A stretch of DNA of 47,115 nt, from the NCBI GenBank assembly GCA_964431545.1, contig CAYSLC010000013.1:1-47115 (forward strand). Reading direction: 5' to 3'. The DNA comes from CAYSLC01 sp964431545. Its GTDB lineage: Bacteria; Desulfobacterota; Desulfobacteria; Desulfobacterales; JAABSP01. Shown piece after piece: positions 35,065-44,260 of this stretch (position 1 is the stretch's first letter; each line of letters begins with the position of its first letter). The notes beneath the pieces are model-generated. The model did not search any database and was not told the origin of the DNA. It was given only the letters and a program-made list of their open reading frames with translations. Made by a program: the position numbers and the translations under genes.

Positions 35065-37079
35065 CTTCCTGGTACCTCCATGGTCGGCAGTTCAATGATG
35101 GTTCGGGCCCCTTTTCCCCTGCCGGCGCTTTCCATACGGATGGACCCCCCGTGGGCCTCCAGGATCGATCGGCACTGGGCCAGGCCCATCCCCGAGTCCC
35201 GATTTTTGGTGCTGAATCCCGCCTCGAAGAGCCGGGGGCCTGTTTCGTCGTCGAAGCCCATCCCGTCGTCCGTGAGGACCACCCGGACCCCCTCGGGCGT
35301 GTGCTCCGCGATCTCGATCTCCAGGCGCCGCTCCCGTCGGACATCACAGCCGTCCACCGATTCGCAGATGTTCTTGAACAGGTTCAAAAAAACCTGGATC
35401 ATCCGGGTCCGGTCCATGGCAACGGAAGCGTGCGGCGCGTGGAAGCGACGGCGCGGGGTGATCCGCCGTTTCTCGAAGATGCCGTCGTGCATGGCCAGTG
35501 CATCCTCGATCACCTCGGTCAGCTTTGGATTCGCCCCCGTCCCCGGCCGGCTTCGGGCATACCGGCGCTGGAGGTGGAGGATTTCGTTGACGTGGGCCAG
35601 GGTCCGGGACATGGCCAGGCAGTCCTGGTGCAGACGGCCGGACCGTTGTCCGAGGCTCTTTTCCAGCTCCGATGCGAAGGTCTCCAGGGCCTCCCCCTTT
35701 CCGGTCCCGAGGGCTTCGTCCAGGCGGTCCCGGTTCTCCCGGGCCAGTCGGACCAGGCGCCTCGCCGCTCCGGCCTCCGGCCACTCGGTCTCTCCCAGCA
35801 GCCGGTTGATGACGGTGCCGAGGCCCGTCACCGCATTGCCGATGTCGTGGAGCACGCTGGAGGCCATCTCCACCTTTCCCCGCTGGATCGCCTCCTGTTC
35901 GGCGGATTCGGCCATCCGGTTTTTGATCTCCACCTGTTCGGTGATGTCCATGGCGGCCCCCTCCACATACCCCTCCTCGGGGTAGAGCGCGGCGCTGAAG
36001 GCGAGCCACCGGGGGGTTCCCTCCCGGTCCCGCACCTCCACCTCGAAGTTGTCCACCTGCCCGTCCCGTTCCAGCTTCTCCCGGAAAACCGACCGTTGCC
36101 GGGGGTCGGCGTAACACTTTCGGGGGACGAAGCCGTCGGCCATGAGCGCGTCCGGCGTGGCGTATCCGAAGATCCGGGCGATGGCGTGGTTGGCGGCGAG
36201 GATCCGATTCCCGTCGAGGCTGGTCCGAAAGATCCCCACCACCGCCGTGTCGAAGAGGTTCTTGTATCTTTGTTCGCTCGCCTTGAGCCGGTTGAAGATG
36301 AGCCGGAACGGCTTTTTAAGGCCCGTCTCGATGATCGCCTTGTAGATCAGAAAGAAGGAGCCGATCTTGAGCAGATGGCCCACCAGGTTGGAGAATCCGT
36401 AGTTGCTGATATAGAAGGTGAAGGCGAGTTCCCCGCCGATGGTCAGCCCGATGGACCAGGTGAGCAGCCGGAAGATGAGCGGGTCGAAGGCCGGCCGGTT
36501 CCGCACAAGACCGATCAGGGCGGCCACCAGGATCCCGCAGATGATGTACTCGCTCACCACTTTGAAGGGGGTCAGCCCCCGCTCGGCCACGAAACAGACG
36601 GGAAAGATCCGCCAGGAAAAGACCGACGCCAGCACCAGCGCCGTCAGGACCCCGTAGAAGAGGAAGACGCCGGCCGGCGGAAACCGGCGGTCCCGGCCGA
36701 CCAGGAGGCTGAAGCCGAGCAGGGTCAGGCTCTCCATGTACCTGGCGGCGATCCAGAGCTGGTTGGCGTAGTAGTCGTAGTCGGTGAAGATGTTCATCCC
36801 CTTGTAAGAGAGGGTGTGGAACAGGTCGAGGATGGCGATGAAGAGGTAGGCGATGCCCAGGTAGACCAGATGGTGGTCCTCGGTCAGCGTCCGGGCGTTC
36901 CAGGAGATCATGAAGACCGCGCAGGCGATGACGATGCTGAACATTTCGGCGATGGAGTGGAAGAGCAGGTAGTGGTAGCGGCTGATCATATAGAGGGCCG
37001 CGGCCAGCAGGAGGGTCGTCAGGGCGGCGGCGGCGTTTCTTCTGTTCAGGGCGGTGCGGGGCGAGGGGGTCATGAACAT
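35061..37079 (-). CDS. MASE3-PAS sensor histidine kinase
   Basis: The 672-residue membrane sensor has an N-terminal MASE3 domain of about eight helices (residues 15-255, with HYLLFHSIAEMFSIVIACAVF and LFHTLSYKGMNIF). A PAS domain follows (about 265-385, RYKNLFDTAVVGIFRTSLDG), then a dimerisation helix with H411 in SSVLHDIGNAVTG. The ATPase domain has N box LNLFKNICESV, DDGMGFD and DSGMGLAQCRSI. The HDIGN form of the phospho-acceptor box marks a known kinase subfamily. The signal sensed is unknown. The next gene overlaps it by four bases. Confidence 0.9.
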
Positions 37080-37207
37080 CCGTCTTCGGGCAAATCGTTG
37101 ATCCGGGGCCTATCCATAAGCCGAAATGGGTTCAAAGTCAAATGAAAAATGGGCTAAATGGTTGAAAGTAGTGTGATTTGGATGGGGGTGCGGCGGATCG
37201 ATTCGGT

Positions 37208-37237
37208 TTGACACGCCGTCTTCGAGTCGAATATACT
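37208..37237 (+). promoter_or_regulatory. Probable promoter of the ABM-domain gene
   Basis: A perfect -35 TTGACA at 37208-37213 and TATACT at 37232-37237 are separated by 18 bp. The start of the downstream gene is 71 bp away, leaving a leader of about 60 bases. Confidence 0.65.
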
Positions 37238-37307
37238 GTAATTCATAGTGATGATCCCCGCAGGAGCGTAAGCGGAGATAACACCCTTGCATGGAAAGGA
37301 GGCCCCC

Positions 37308-37595
37308 ATGGCGGTCAAGGTTCTGATCAAACGGATCGTGTCCGGTGACGCCCACGGCGAACTGGCGCTGCTGCTAAAACGGATGCGCACCCTCACCACA
37401 CACCAGCCCGGATACATCTCCGGCGAGACCCTCAGACGGGTGGACAATCCGGAGCAGAGTCTGGTCATCAGTACCTGGCAGTCGGTGGATGACTGGAAGA
37501 AGTGGTCCAAGAGCGCCGAGCGCAAGGAGGTCCAGGACCGGATCGACGAACTCCTGGGACAGGCGACCCAGTACGAGGTCTACGCCTACGATTAG
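37308..37595 (+). CDS. Antibiotic-biosynthesis-monooxygenase (ABM) fold protein
   Basis: The 95-residue protein is a dimeric alpha/beta-barrel (ABM) domain: VKVLIKRIVS, HQPGYISGETLRRVDNPEQSLVISTWQSVDDWKKW and YEVYAYD. Family members range from quinol monooxygenases to haem-degrading enzymes. No haem-ligand residue can be assigned, so the activity is open. AAGGAGG lies five bases before ATG 37308. It has its own promoter and stands alone between two minus-strand operons. Confidence 0.85.
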   Translation: MAVKVLIKRIVSGDAHGELALLLKRMRTLTTHQPGYISGETLRRVDNPEQSLVISTWQSVDDWKKWSKSAERKEVQDRIDELLGQATQYEVYAYD

Positions 37596-37622
37596 GGATC
37601 GCGGTGAAACAGACGAAGGCCT

Positions 37623-38762
37623 TCACAGGGGCGTGTCGAACGGCCGCCCGTACCCGGTCAGCTCCACATAGCCGAAGCCCCGAACCGGGCCGTCCGGGCC
37701 CTCGCCACCCACAAAGACGCCGCCTTCCCAGTAGGTGACCTGGGTGGTGGAGGGGGTTCGCATCTCCTGATCGGCCTGGCGGGGCCGGATCTCGAGGGCC
37801 ATTCCGATCTCCGGGATCGACAGCCGCCATCCCGACGGGTAGGTGATTCCCGAGTGAGGGCTTTTCCAGGTCCCCAGAGCGGTGAGGCAAAGCTTGTCCC
37901 CCTCCAGGTGAACCCCCCGGCCCTCCCCATCCACGAAGGTGGCGCTGGAGGCCGGGATGACCCCCCCCTTCCGATCCCGAAGAAAGTAGGCCATCAGCTC
38001 GGTGCCGTCCTCCAACTGGATGCTGAACCAGTCCCACCCGGCCAAACCCGGCTCCAGGGGGGCGGTGCTGAACTCGTGGTCCATCCAGGCGAGCCCCGTG
38101 ACCCGGACGTCCGTCCCGTCGATCCCGATGTGCCCCCCGACCGCCATCCGGGTGAAGGAGTAGTAGCAACTGGATGCCTCCGGCCGGCTCCCCTTCCGGC
38201 TGTAGCCGTCCTCTCCGTGCGGGACCGGCGGCTTTTTCGGCGTCAGGGTCAGGTCGAGGGAGAAGCCGTCCCCGTCGGCCCGCAGTTCGTGGGAATCCCC
38301 TCCGATCCCGGCGGACCAATCCATGAGGTGGATCCGAACCCCTTCCGCCGACGGTTCCGCTCCGGCCAGCCCCAGTGCCCCTCGGGACAGGGTCTCGGCC
38401 TGGTGGTGGCGGCCGGTTTCCAGGTCGGTGACCGCCGCGTGGGCCAGGTAGATCTGCCGGGTCCGCCAGGCGGACCGGGGCCGGGGCCATCGGGCTTCCG
38501 CTTCCGCCGGGGCGATGGCCCGCCGGAAGAAGGTGAGCTGAAACCCGAAGGGGCGCCCCTCTTCCGTTTCCAGGTTGCCGGTATAGTACCACCACTCGGT
38601 CCGGTGGTCCGGGTGGGAACCGTGGTCCCGGGGGAACTGAAATCCGCAGGGGCCGGTCACCGCCTCGAACCCGCCGCCGGCTCCGGCCGGCGGGACCGGG
38701 AGGAGGAGGGCCGCGGCGATCATCATCCAAAGGGGGGCCATCGTATTTCGGATCATCCTCAC
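37623..38762 (-). CDS. AttH/CrtC-like secreted lipocalin-type protein
   Basis: The 379-residue product has a signal peptide (MMIAAALLLPVPPAGA) and the two-lobed lipocalin-like fold of the AttH / carotenoid 1,2-hydratase family. Hallmarks are FPRDHGSHPDHRTEWWYYTG, FGFQLTFFRRAI, YLAHAAVTDL, GLAWMDHEFST and GWDWFSIQL. AttH proteins are secreted partners of an ABC exporter (AttEFG), whose genes are the next ones upstream. Cleavage of a hydrophobic ligand or hydratase activity are both possible. A GTG at 38762 with GAGAGG seven bases upstream is used; ATG 38756 is the alternative. Confidence 0.85.
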   Translation of the reverse strand: MRMIRNTMAPLWMMIAAALLLPVPPAGAGGGFEAVTGPCGFQFPRDHGSHPDHRTEWWYYTGNLETEEGRPFGFQLTFFRRAIAPAEAEARWPRPRSAWRTRQIYLAHAAVTDLETGRHHQAETLSRGALGLAGAEPSAEGVRIHLMDWSAGIGGDSHELRADGDGFSLDLTLTPKKPPVPHGEDGYSRKGSRPEASSCYYSFTRMAVGGHIGIDGTDVRVTGLAWMDHEFSTAPLEPGLAGWDWFSIQLEDGTELMAYFLRDRKGGVIPASSATFVDGEGRGVHLEGDKLCLTALGTWKSPHSGITYPSGWRLSIPEIGMALEIRPRQADQEMRTPSTTQVTYWEGGVFVGGEGPDGPVRGFGYVELTGYGRPFDTPL

Positions 38763-38821
38763 GGCGCTACCTCTCGTATCCCGGCCCGCATCCCGGTTGC
38801 TTTTACCGCCGGAAACATCCT

Positions 38822-39331
38822 TTATATCTTCTGCTCTCCGATCCCCGAATAGACCGCCTTGCACATTCCGGAAACCCCGCCCTTCAGCCCCTCCGGGTTT
38901 TTGAACCCCTCCGATCCGCGGAGGCTTTCGAGGTATTCTTCGGCCGAGGCAAGGGCCTCGTAGCCTTCATCCGTCCCTTCCGGGGGGCGGATCCCGAACA
39001 GCCAGCCCCCGGTATAGGGATCGGCCGCGATGGATTCGGGGCCGTCCGCAAGGGGGGTGTTCAATTCCACGGTCCCTGAAACCGGCGCTTCGATGTACAG
39101 AATCTTTCCGGTGATGGCGAAGGCCACCGCGTCTCCGGCCGCCACCCGGGATCCGTCCGGAACCAGAAAATCGATGTCCTTGATTCCCCCGCAGAGCACC
39201 AGGGCCGGCCCGCTCAGGCCGAACCGGATGGCCCCGTCCGCTTTTTTTCCCCATAATCCCTGCCGGGTGGAATACCGGCGATCCTCCGGGATCTCCACCG
39301 GTTTTCCCATGAACTTTTCGATGACGGGCAT
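38822..39331 (-). CDS. GcvH-like (lipoyl-carrier type) protein
   Basis: The 169-residue protein matches the glycine-cleavage H-protein fold: PDGSRVAAGDAVAF, EAPVSGTVELNTPLADGPE and DPYTGGWLFGIRP. K76 (AITGKI) aligns with the lipoylated lysine of GcvH counting from the conserved GD. The turn after it is one residue shorter than normal, so lipoylation is plausible but not certain. No gcvT or gcvP is nearby. It lies between ABC transporter and AttH genes with spacings of 81 and 65 bp, a context that does not suggest glycine cleavage. AAAGGAG precedes the ATG. Confidence 0.8.
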   Translation of the reverse strand: MPVIEKFMGKPVEIPEDRRYSTRQGLWGKKADGAIRFGLSGPALVLCGGIKDIDFLVPDGSRVAAGDAVAFAITGKILYIEAPVSGTVELNTPLADGPESIAADPYTGGWLFGIRPPEGTDEGYEALASAEEYLESLRGSEGFKNPEGLKGGVSGMCKAVYSGIGEQKI

Positions 39332-39412
39332 ATCCGTTTCTCCTTTCTTCGGCGGAGACGGCGCCGTCCGGGTTCGGCTCGTGCATGCCGCCGCCGATTC
39401 TTCAAAATGGGT

Positions 39413-42004
39413 TTACCGCTCCCGCAGGAGCATGGCCGGCGGCTCCCGGAAGGCCGCGCGCGCGGCCGGAAGCGCGGCCCCCAGGGCGGCGGCCGCGATG
39501 AGGGGAAGGCCGAGGCCCACCGTCCACCAGTCGACCCGGTAGAGGAAGGTCCACCCGAAGGACTGCCGATTGATTACGTAGACCAGGAGCCAGGAGAGGA
39601 TCCCCCCGCAGGCGAGGCCCGACCCGATCCCGGCCAGGACCATCAGCCCCGCCTCCCAGAAGAGCATGGATCGGATCTGGGACCGCTCGGCGCCCATCGC
39701 CAGCAGGGTGTTGAGCTGACGGGACCGCTCCAGGACCTGGATCGTGAGGGTGGTGGCGATCCCCAGGGCCGCCACCACCAGCGCGATGAACAGGAGCACG
39801 AAGGTGACGGCGAAGGTTTCGTCGAAGATCTTCAGGATGGCCCGCCGAAGCGTGACGCCGGCCGTCACGTCCAGGGCGTGTCCCCATTTTCGGATGATCC
39901 GCCCGCGGAGGTCGGCGATGCGCCGGTCGAGGTCCGCCCCCCGGTCCCGGAAGAAGATCCGCAGGCCGCTCCACTGGTCCGCCCCCGTCCGGCGGACAAA
40001 GGCCGACCGGTCGAAGAAGACCACGCCTCCCCGGGTCCGGTAATCCCGGATGATCCCGAGGATCGGGATATCAACCTCGGCTCCCAGGATCAGGGCCTGG
40101 AACCGGTCGCCCGGGCCGAGACCCGTGTGGGCGGCGAACACCTCGGAGACCGCGGCCCCCTCGCCCCGCGCCAGCTTGCGGTTCAGCGTCCGGGAATCCC
40201 CCTCGGTCCAGATGAACCTTCCGTGGCGGAGGAAGGCGGCCATGTCGACCGCTTCGAACTGGTACCGGGTCCGGTCGTCATACTGGAGGTGGAACCGCCG
40301 GTAGGGGACCCGGTCGACGGGATCATCGAGGTTCTCCAGATCTTTCCTGGCCGGTTCGGCCATGGGGTACCGGTATCGGTTGAGGTCCGACATCCGGGGG
40401 CGGATGAACAGGTCCCCCGTCACCGTCTGGTCCACCCACAGGGCCACCGTCCCCCGGAAACTGTGGATCATCACGGCCAGCGAGACGAAGAGGGCCACCG
40501 CGGTGAGGAGGGCTCCCACCGATACGGCGGTCCGAGCGCCGGAATCCCGCGCGTACCGCCCGGCCAGACGGGCGGGCTCCCCGCCCATCCGCCGAAGGAG
40601 GGGGGCGGTCCGCCTCCCCAGGGCCCGGAGCAGGGAGGGCGCCAGAAGGACGAATCCGGCAATCAGAAGGAAAACGGCCAGGTATCCCGGCAGGGGGAAG
40701 CCTTCCACGGCGGGAACCCGGGACAGCGGCCAGACGGACAGGACCATCAGGCCGCCGCCGGCGGCGGCCGGGGAACCGATCCGGGAAGACGGCGTCGGCG
40801 CCCCTCCCCCTCGGGCGGCGGACAGCGCCTCCCTGGGAGAGACCCGGGTGGCCGACCGGGCCGGACCGTAGGCGGCGGCCAGGGAGACGGCCAGGGTGGC
40901 GGCCAGGGAGAGGATCACCTCCCAGGGGCTCAGGGCGAGCCCCTCCACCCGGACCCGGACGAACAGGGTAGAGATGGTTCGGCTCACCCCGGCCAGAAGG
41001 GTCTCCGTGGTGAGGGCCCCCAGGGGGACGGCCGCCAGCCACCCCGCCAACCCCAGCAGGACCCCTTCCCCCAGAAAGAGGGCGAGGACCGTCCGCCGGG
41101 TCCCCCCCACGCAGAGGAGGACGGCCACCTCCCGGCGCCGGGCCGCGGCGTTGAGGGCCACCAGGCTGTAGACCAGGAACATCCCCACGAAGAGGGAGAC
41201 GAAGCTGAGCACCGAGAGGTTGAGCTGGTAGGCGCGGATCATCCGCCGGCCCGCTGTCTCGTCGGAGGAGGGCGGGGAGAGCACGGTGCCCGGGGGCAGC
41301 AGGCCTTTCAGGTCGTTCATCGCCGGGGGACCGGCGGCGGGCGAAAGGAGCAGGTCGATGCGGTCCACCGTCCCCAGGGCGCCGGTGAACTCCTGGAAGG
41401 TGGCGATGTCGGTGAGGGCCACCCGGCCCCCCTCCACCAGGGCGAGGTCCTTGGACGCCAGAAGGCCCGCGACCCGAAACCGGACCGGCCCCCGGGCATG
41501 GGACAGCAGCAGATCGTCCCCCCCGGCGATCCCCAGTGCCCTTGCCAGGGGGCGGCCCGCCACCAGGGTGTTGGGTCGCCGGATGAGGGCGGTCCAGATG
41601 CCATCCGCCGCTTCGCTCTTTGCCGTGGTATCCCAGCTCCGGAAGGGCCGGTCGAGGATAGGGTCGAAGCCGATGAGGAGAAACGGCTCCGGATCCGATT
41701 CGACGGGGGTTACGTAGGTCGACAGGACGGGGGAGGCGGCCCGTACCGCCGGATGGGCCGCCAGCGGGGCCACCAGGGATTCGTCCACCCGTCCGCCGGG
41801 GTGGATCACCACCCGGTCGGCCCGTCCGGCGAGACGGTCCATGCTCCGCTCAAAGGCGTCCAGGGACGCACGCACCGAGAGCCGGACCCCGGTGAAGACC
41901 GACGCCCCCAGGGCGATCCCCAGGATCACGGCCAGGGTCCGCCAGGGATGGCCGATCAGGTGGCGGACGGTGAACCAGCCGAAGAGGCGAAGCCCCGGCG
42001 TCAT
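39413..42004 (-). CDS. ABC transporter permease, FtsX/AttFG-like double domain
   Basis: The 863-residue protein is two FtsX-type permease units in one chain. Each has one membrane helix, a large extracytoplasmic domain and then three helices (for example LSVLSFVSLFVGMFLVYSLVAL and the C-terminal ALVVAALGIATTLTIQVLERSRQL). This matches the fused AttF/AttG or MacB/LolC-like exporters that pull lipophilic or protein cargo from the outer leaflet. Its ATG overlaps the ATPase stop as ATGA, so the two are translationally coupled. Confidence 0.9.
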   Translation of the reverse strand: MTPGLRLFGWFTVRHLIGHPWRTLAVILGIALGASVFTGVRLSVRASLDAFERSMDRLAGRADRVVIHPGGRVDESLVAPLAAHPAVRAASPVLSTYVTPVESDPEPFLLIGFDPILDRPFRSWDTTAKSEAADGIWTALIRRPNTLVAGRPLARALGIAGGDDLLLSHARGPVRFRVAGLLASKDLALVEGGRVALTDIATFQEFTGALGTVDRIDLLLSPAAGPPAMNDLKGLLPPGTVLSPPSSDETAGRRMIRAYQLNLSVLSFVSLFVGMFLVYSLVALNAAARRREVAVLLCVGGTRRTVLALFLGEGVLLGLAGWLAAVPLGALTTETLLAGVSRTISTLFVRVRVEGLALSPWEVILSLAATLAVSLAAAYGPARSATRVSPREALSAARGGGAPTPSSRIGSPAAAGGGLMVLSVWPLSRVPAVEGFPLPGYLAVFLLIAGFVLLAPSLLRALGRRTAPLLRRMGGEPARLAGRYARDSGARTAVSVGALLTAVALFVSLAVMIHSFRGTVALWVDQTVTGDLFIRPRMSDLNRYRYPMAEPARKDLENLDDPVDRVPYRRFHLQYDDRTRYQFEAVDMAAFLRHGRFIWTEGDSRTLNRKLARGEGAAVSEVFAAHTGLGPGDRFQALILGAEVDIPILGIIRDYRTRGGVVFFDRSAFVRRTGADQWSGLRIFFRDRGADLDRRIADLRGRIIRKWGHALDVTAGVTLRRAILKIFDETFAVTFVLLFIALVVAALGIATTLTIQVLERSRQLNTLLAMGAERSQIRSMLFWEAGLMVLAGIGSGLACGGILSWLLVYVINRQSFGWTFLYRVDWWTVGLGLPLIAAAALGAALPAARAAFREPPAMLLRER

Positions 42005-42708
42005 GGGACGCCTTCGGCCAGGGCTCCGTCCCGGAGACGGATCCACCGGTCGGCCACCCCGTCGGCCAGGTCGCTGTGGGTGGCGATGATCACCGTCCGG
42101 CCCAGCTCCCGATGGCGTTCGGCCAGCAGATCGATGACGGCCCGGCCGTTCCGGCTGTCGAGGTTTCCGGTGGGTTCGTCGGCCAGGATCACGGCGGGGT
42201 CGTTGATCAGGGCCCGGGCGATGGCGATGCGCTGCATCTCCCCTCCGGAGAGGTGGGCCGGCCGGTGCGCCAGCCGGGCCCCCAGGTGGAACCGTTTGAG
42301 CAGCTCCACGGCCCGGGTCCGGCTTAGCTCCGGATCACGCCCGGCCATGAGGGCCGGAAGGCGGACGTTCTCCTCCGCCGACAGGGTGGGCAGGAGGTTG
42401 AAGGACTGGAAAACCATCCCCACCGTCTCCCGGCGGAACCGGGTGAGCCCCATGGGGTCCGCGCCGTGCAGAGGGACCCCGGCCACCGTAAGGGTCCCGT
42501 GGGTGGGGGTGTCGAGGCCGGCGACCAGCGACAGGAACGTGCTCTTGCCCGAGCCGCTCTCCCCCTTGACCACCACCAGTTCTCCGGCGTTGATTTCGAT
42601 GTCGAGCCGGTCGAGCCCAATCACCTCGGCCGATCCGGACCGGTAGATCCGCGTCAGTCCCACGGCCCGAACGGCCGGCTCCCTCGATGGCGTCATCCTC
42701 GTCTCCAT
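42001..42708 (-). CDS. ABC transporter ATP-binding protein, AttE/LolD-like
   Basis: The 235-residue ATPase has Walker A GESGSGKST, Q loop VFQSFNLLPTLSA, signature LSGGEMQR, Walker B AVILADEPTGNLD and H loop ATHSD. It belongs to the LolD/MacB/FtsE group that pairs with FtsX-type permeases, as does its neighbour. ATG 42708 was chosen because the family N-terminus begins soon after; the open frame extends further upstream without support. It starts the operon, divergent from the TIR gene. Confidence 0.92.
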   Translation of the reverse strand: METRMTPSREPAVRAVGLTRIYRSGSAEVIGLDRLDIEINAGELVVVKGESGSGKSTFLSLVAGLDTPTHGTLTVAGVPLHGADPMGLTRFRRETVGMVFQSFNLLPTLSAEENVRLPALMAGRDPELSRTRAVELLKRFHLGARLAHRPAHLSGGEMQRIAIARALINDPAVILADEPTGNLDSRNGRAVIDLLAERHRELGRTVIIATHSDLADGVADRWIRLRDGALAEGVP

Positions 42709-42816
42709 GAAAACATCTTTCTTCCAAACCCTATCATACCCGGACCCGCCGGGCAAACGGCATGGGGCCGTCCCGAGGGGTTTTGGGTCCCGGCGGGAAT
42801 CCGGCAACCGAACGCC

Positions 42817-42845
42817 TTGCCTTTTGGGGCGCAAAGGTGTATAAA
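42817..42845 (+). promoter_or_regulatory. Probable promoter of the TIR/CHAT gene
   Basis: TTGCCT at 42817-42822 and TATAAA at 42840-42845 are 17 bp apart, and the ATG is 48 bp downstream. It lies in the 184-bp divergent gap shared with the ABC operon. Confidence 0.55.
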
Positions 42846-42892
42846 AAAGCCCCTCCGCACGCGGAATCACCCCACGCCAAAAGGGGGCGCAT

Positions 42893-44254
42893 ATGCCGAA
42901 TGCCATCTTCATCTCCCACAGCAGTCGGGACACCGACTTCGTGGAAAACCTTCGACAGGCCCTGGATGCCAAGGGGTTTTACCACCTGGTCGACTCCCGG
43001 GAGCTACGGGGCAGGGACACTCCCCTCCAGACCATCTACCAGGCCATCGAGACGGCCCGCGCCTTCATCGTTGTGGTCAGCCCGGATGCCTTCAACTCCG
43101 CGTGGGTGGCCGAGGAGACGCGATACGCCTCCCAGGTGAAGGAGCGGCGCCGGAACGGGTTCGCCATGATCCCCCTGCTCCGGGAAGGGGTGGAGATGGG
43201 GGCCCTCAAGTGGCTCTTCTCCCGGAAGGCGACGGCGATCCGGGTGCTCCAGGGGGGCGCCGGGATCCGTCGGGCCATGCCCCAGATCCTCGCCGCCCTG
43301 GGGGAGCGGGAGCCGGCCGACCCCGGCGCCTGCCTGCCGGCCCCGGGTTCGCCCAGGGAGGAGCTGCTGCTGGAGGTCCGGTTTCCCTCCCTCCAGGGCG
43401 GCGGCGGTGCCGTCCGGGCCGTCGGCACCGCGGAATTGACCTACATCTCCGCGGCCGGCGGGCCCCGGGAGGCATCCCGGGAGCCGTTCCTCTTCACCTC
43501 CCCCATGGACCCCGAGGAGATGGCCGAACTCACCTGGTACCTGGAACAGTACTGCCGCTGGCCCACGGCGGCGTTCAAGGCCCGTGCAAAGGGGGTGGAG
43601 GAGCGGATCCCCGACTGGGGACGGGCCCTCTTCCGGAACGCCATGCCGGAGGATTCCTGCGCCCGGGTGCTCGAGGCGTGGCGCGGGGCGGAGCGGGCGC
43701 CGGAGCGGCGGTTCACCGTCACCGTCGATCCCGGATCGGGTCGGGGCGGTCCCGGGGGAGGTCGGGCCAAGGCCGGCCGAGCCGCGCTCCTCCTCCTCTC
43801 CCTGCCCTGGGAGCTGGTCCATGACGGGGACGGCTACCTCTTCCGGGGCGCCCGCCCCGTCCGAACCCAGCGCCATCCCGACATCGATGCGCCCCCGTCC
43901 GGCGCCGGACCCCGGCCCCTCGTGAAGGTGCTCATGATCGGTCCCCGATCCGAGGGGAGCCCGGCCCCGCCCGGCGCGGCGGCCCCGATGGCCGAACCCC
44001 TCTGCCGCGGCGAGGGCGGGGCCGAGGTCTCCCTTCTCTCCGGGGCGACCCTCTCCGAGGTGGAGGGGGAGCTGGTCCGGGCCGGGGCGGCGCGGTCGGC
44101 GTATCGGGTCCTCCACTTCGACGGGCGCGGGGAGGATCACCAGCGGGGGCGGACGGGCCTGCGGGAGAATCTGGCCGAGGAGCTGGCCCGGATCACCCGG
44201 GACCACCGGGTCGCCCTCTTCTTCTCCAGGAGTCTGATGCTGGGGTCGGACTAG
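42893..44254 (+). CDS. TIR-domain protein fused to a truncated, dyad-less CHAT domain
   Basis: The 453-residue product begins with a TIR domain (residues 1-138: IFISHSSRDTDFVENLRQAL, BB-loop region DSRELRGRDT, then SPDAFNSAWVAEE). E75, four residues after W71, fits the catalytic glutamate of TIR NAD-cleaving enzymes. The middle part (about 195-280, PMDPEEMAELTWYLEQYCRW and on) and LLSLPWELVHDGDGYLF match the N-terminal part of CHAT caspase-like proteases. The usual HFDGHG reads HFDGRG (R412 for the catalytic His), the catalytic Cys position is S445 (VALFFS), and the protein stops eight residues later. No Cys occurs after C371. It is either a TIR effector with a pseudo-protease lobe or the 5' remnant of a larger gene. 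Confidence 0.82.
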   Translation: MPNAIFISHSSRDTDFVENLRQALDAKGFYHLVDSRELRGRDTPLQTIYQAIETARAFIVVVSPDAFNSAWVAEETRYASQVKERRRNGFAMIPLLREGVEMGALKWLFSRKATAIRVLQGGAGIRRAMPQILAALGEREPADPGACLPAPGSPREELLLEVRFPSLQGGGGAVRAVGTAELTYISAAGGPREASREPFLFTSPMDPEEMAELTWYLEQYCRWPTAAFKARAKGVEERIPDWGRALFRNAMPEDSCARVLEAWRGAERAPERRFTVTVDPGSGRGGPGGGRAKAGRAALLLLSLPWELVHDGDGYLFRGARPVRTQRHPDIDAPPSGAGPRPLVKVLMIGPRSEGSPAPPGAAAPMAEPLCRGEGGAEVSLLSGATLSEVEGELVRAGAARSAYRVLHFDGRGEDHQRGRTGLRENLAEELARITRDHRVALFFSRSLMLGSD

Positions 44255-44260
44255 CCGGGC

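Noticed and set aside
37240..37300. Possible riboswitch in the leader of the ABM-domain gene
   Set aside because: There is a small GC-GTAA-GC hairpin and a short leader, but no match to a riboswitch class I know and no expression platform.
38822..39331. Functional glycine-cleavage operon
   Set aside because: gcvT and gcvP are absent and the flanking genes are transporter components.
39407..42646. 1079-residue open frame antisense to the ABC permease
   Set aside because: Low-complexity Gly/Pro/Glu/Arg shadow sequence; the opposite strand encodes a clear permease and ATPase.
42893..44254. Multi-gene anti-phage island around the TIR gene
   Set aside because: Neighbours are an ABC export operon and a VanZ-linked operon; no helicase, nuclease, cyclic-nucleotide synthase for defence or other effector lies beside it.
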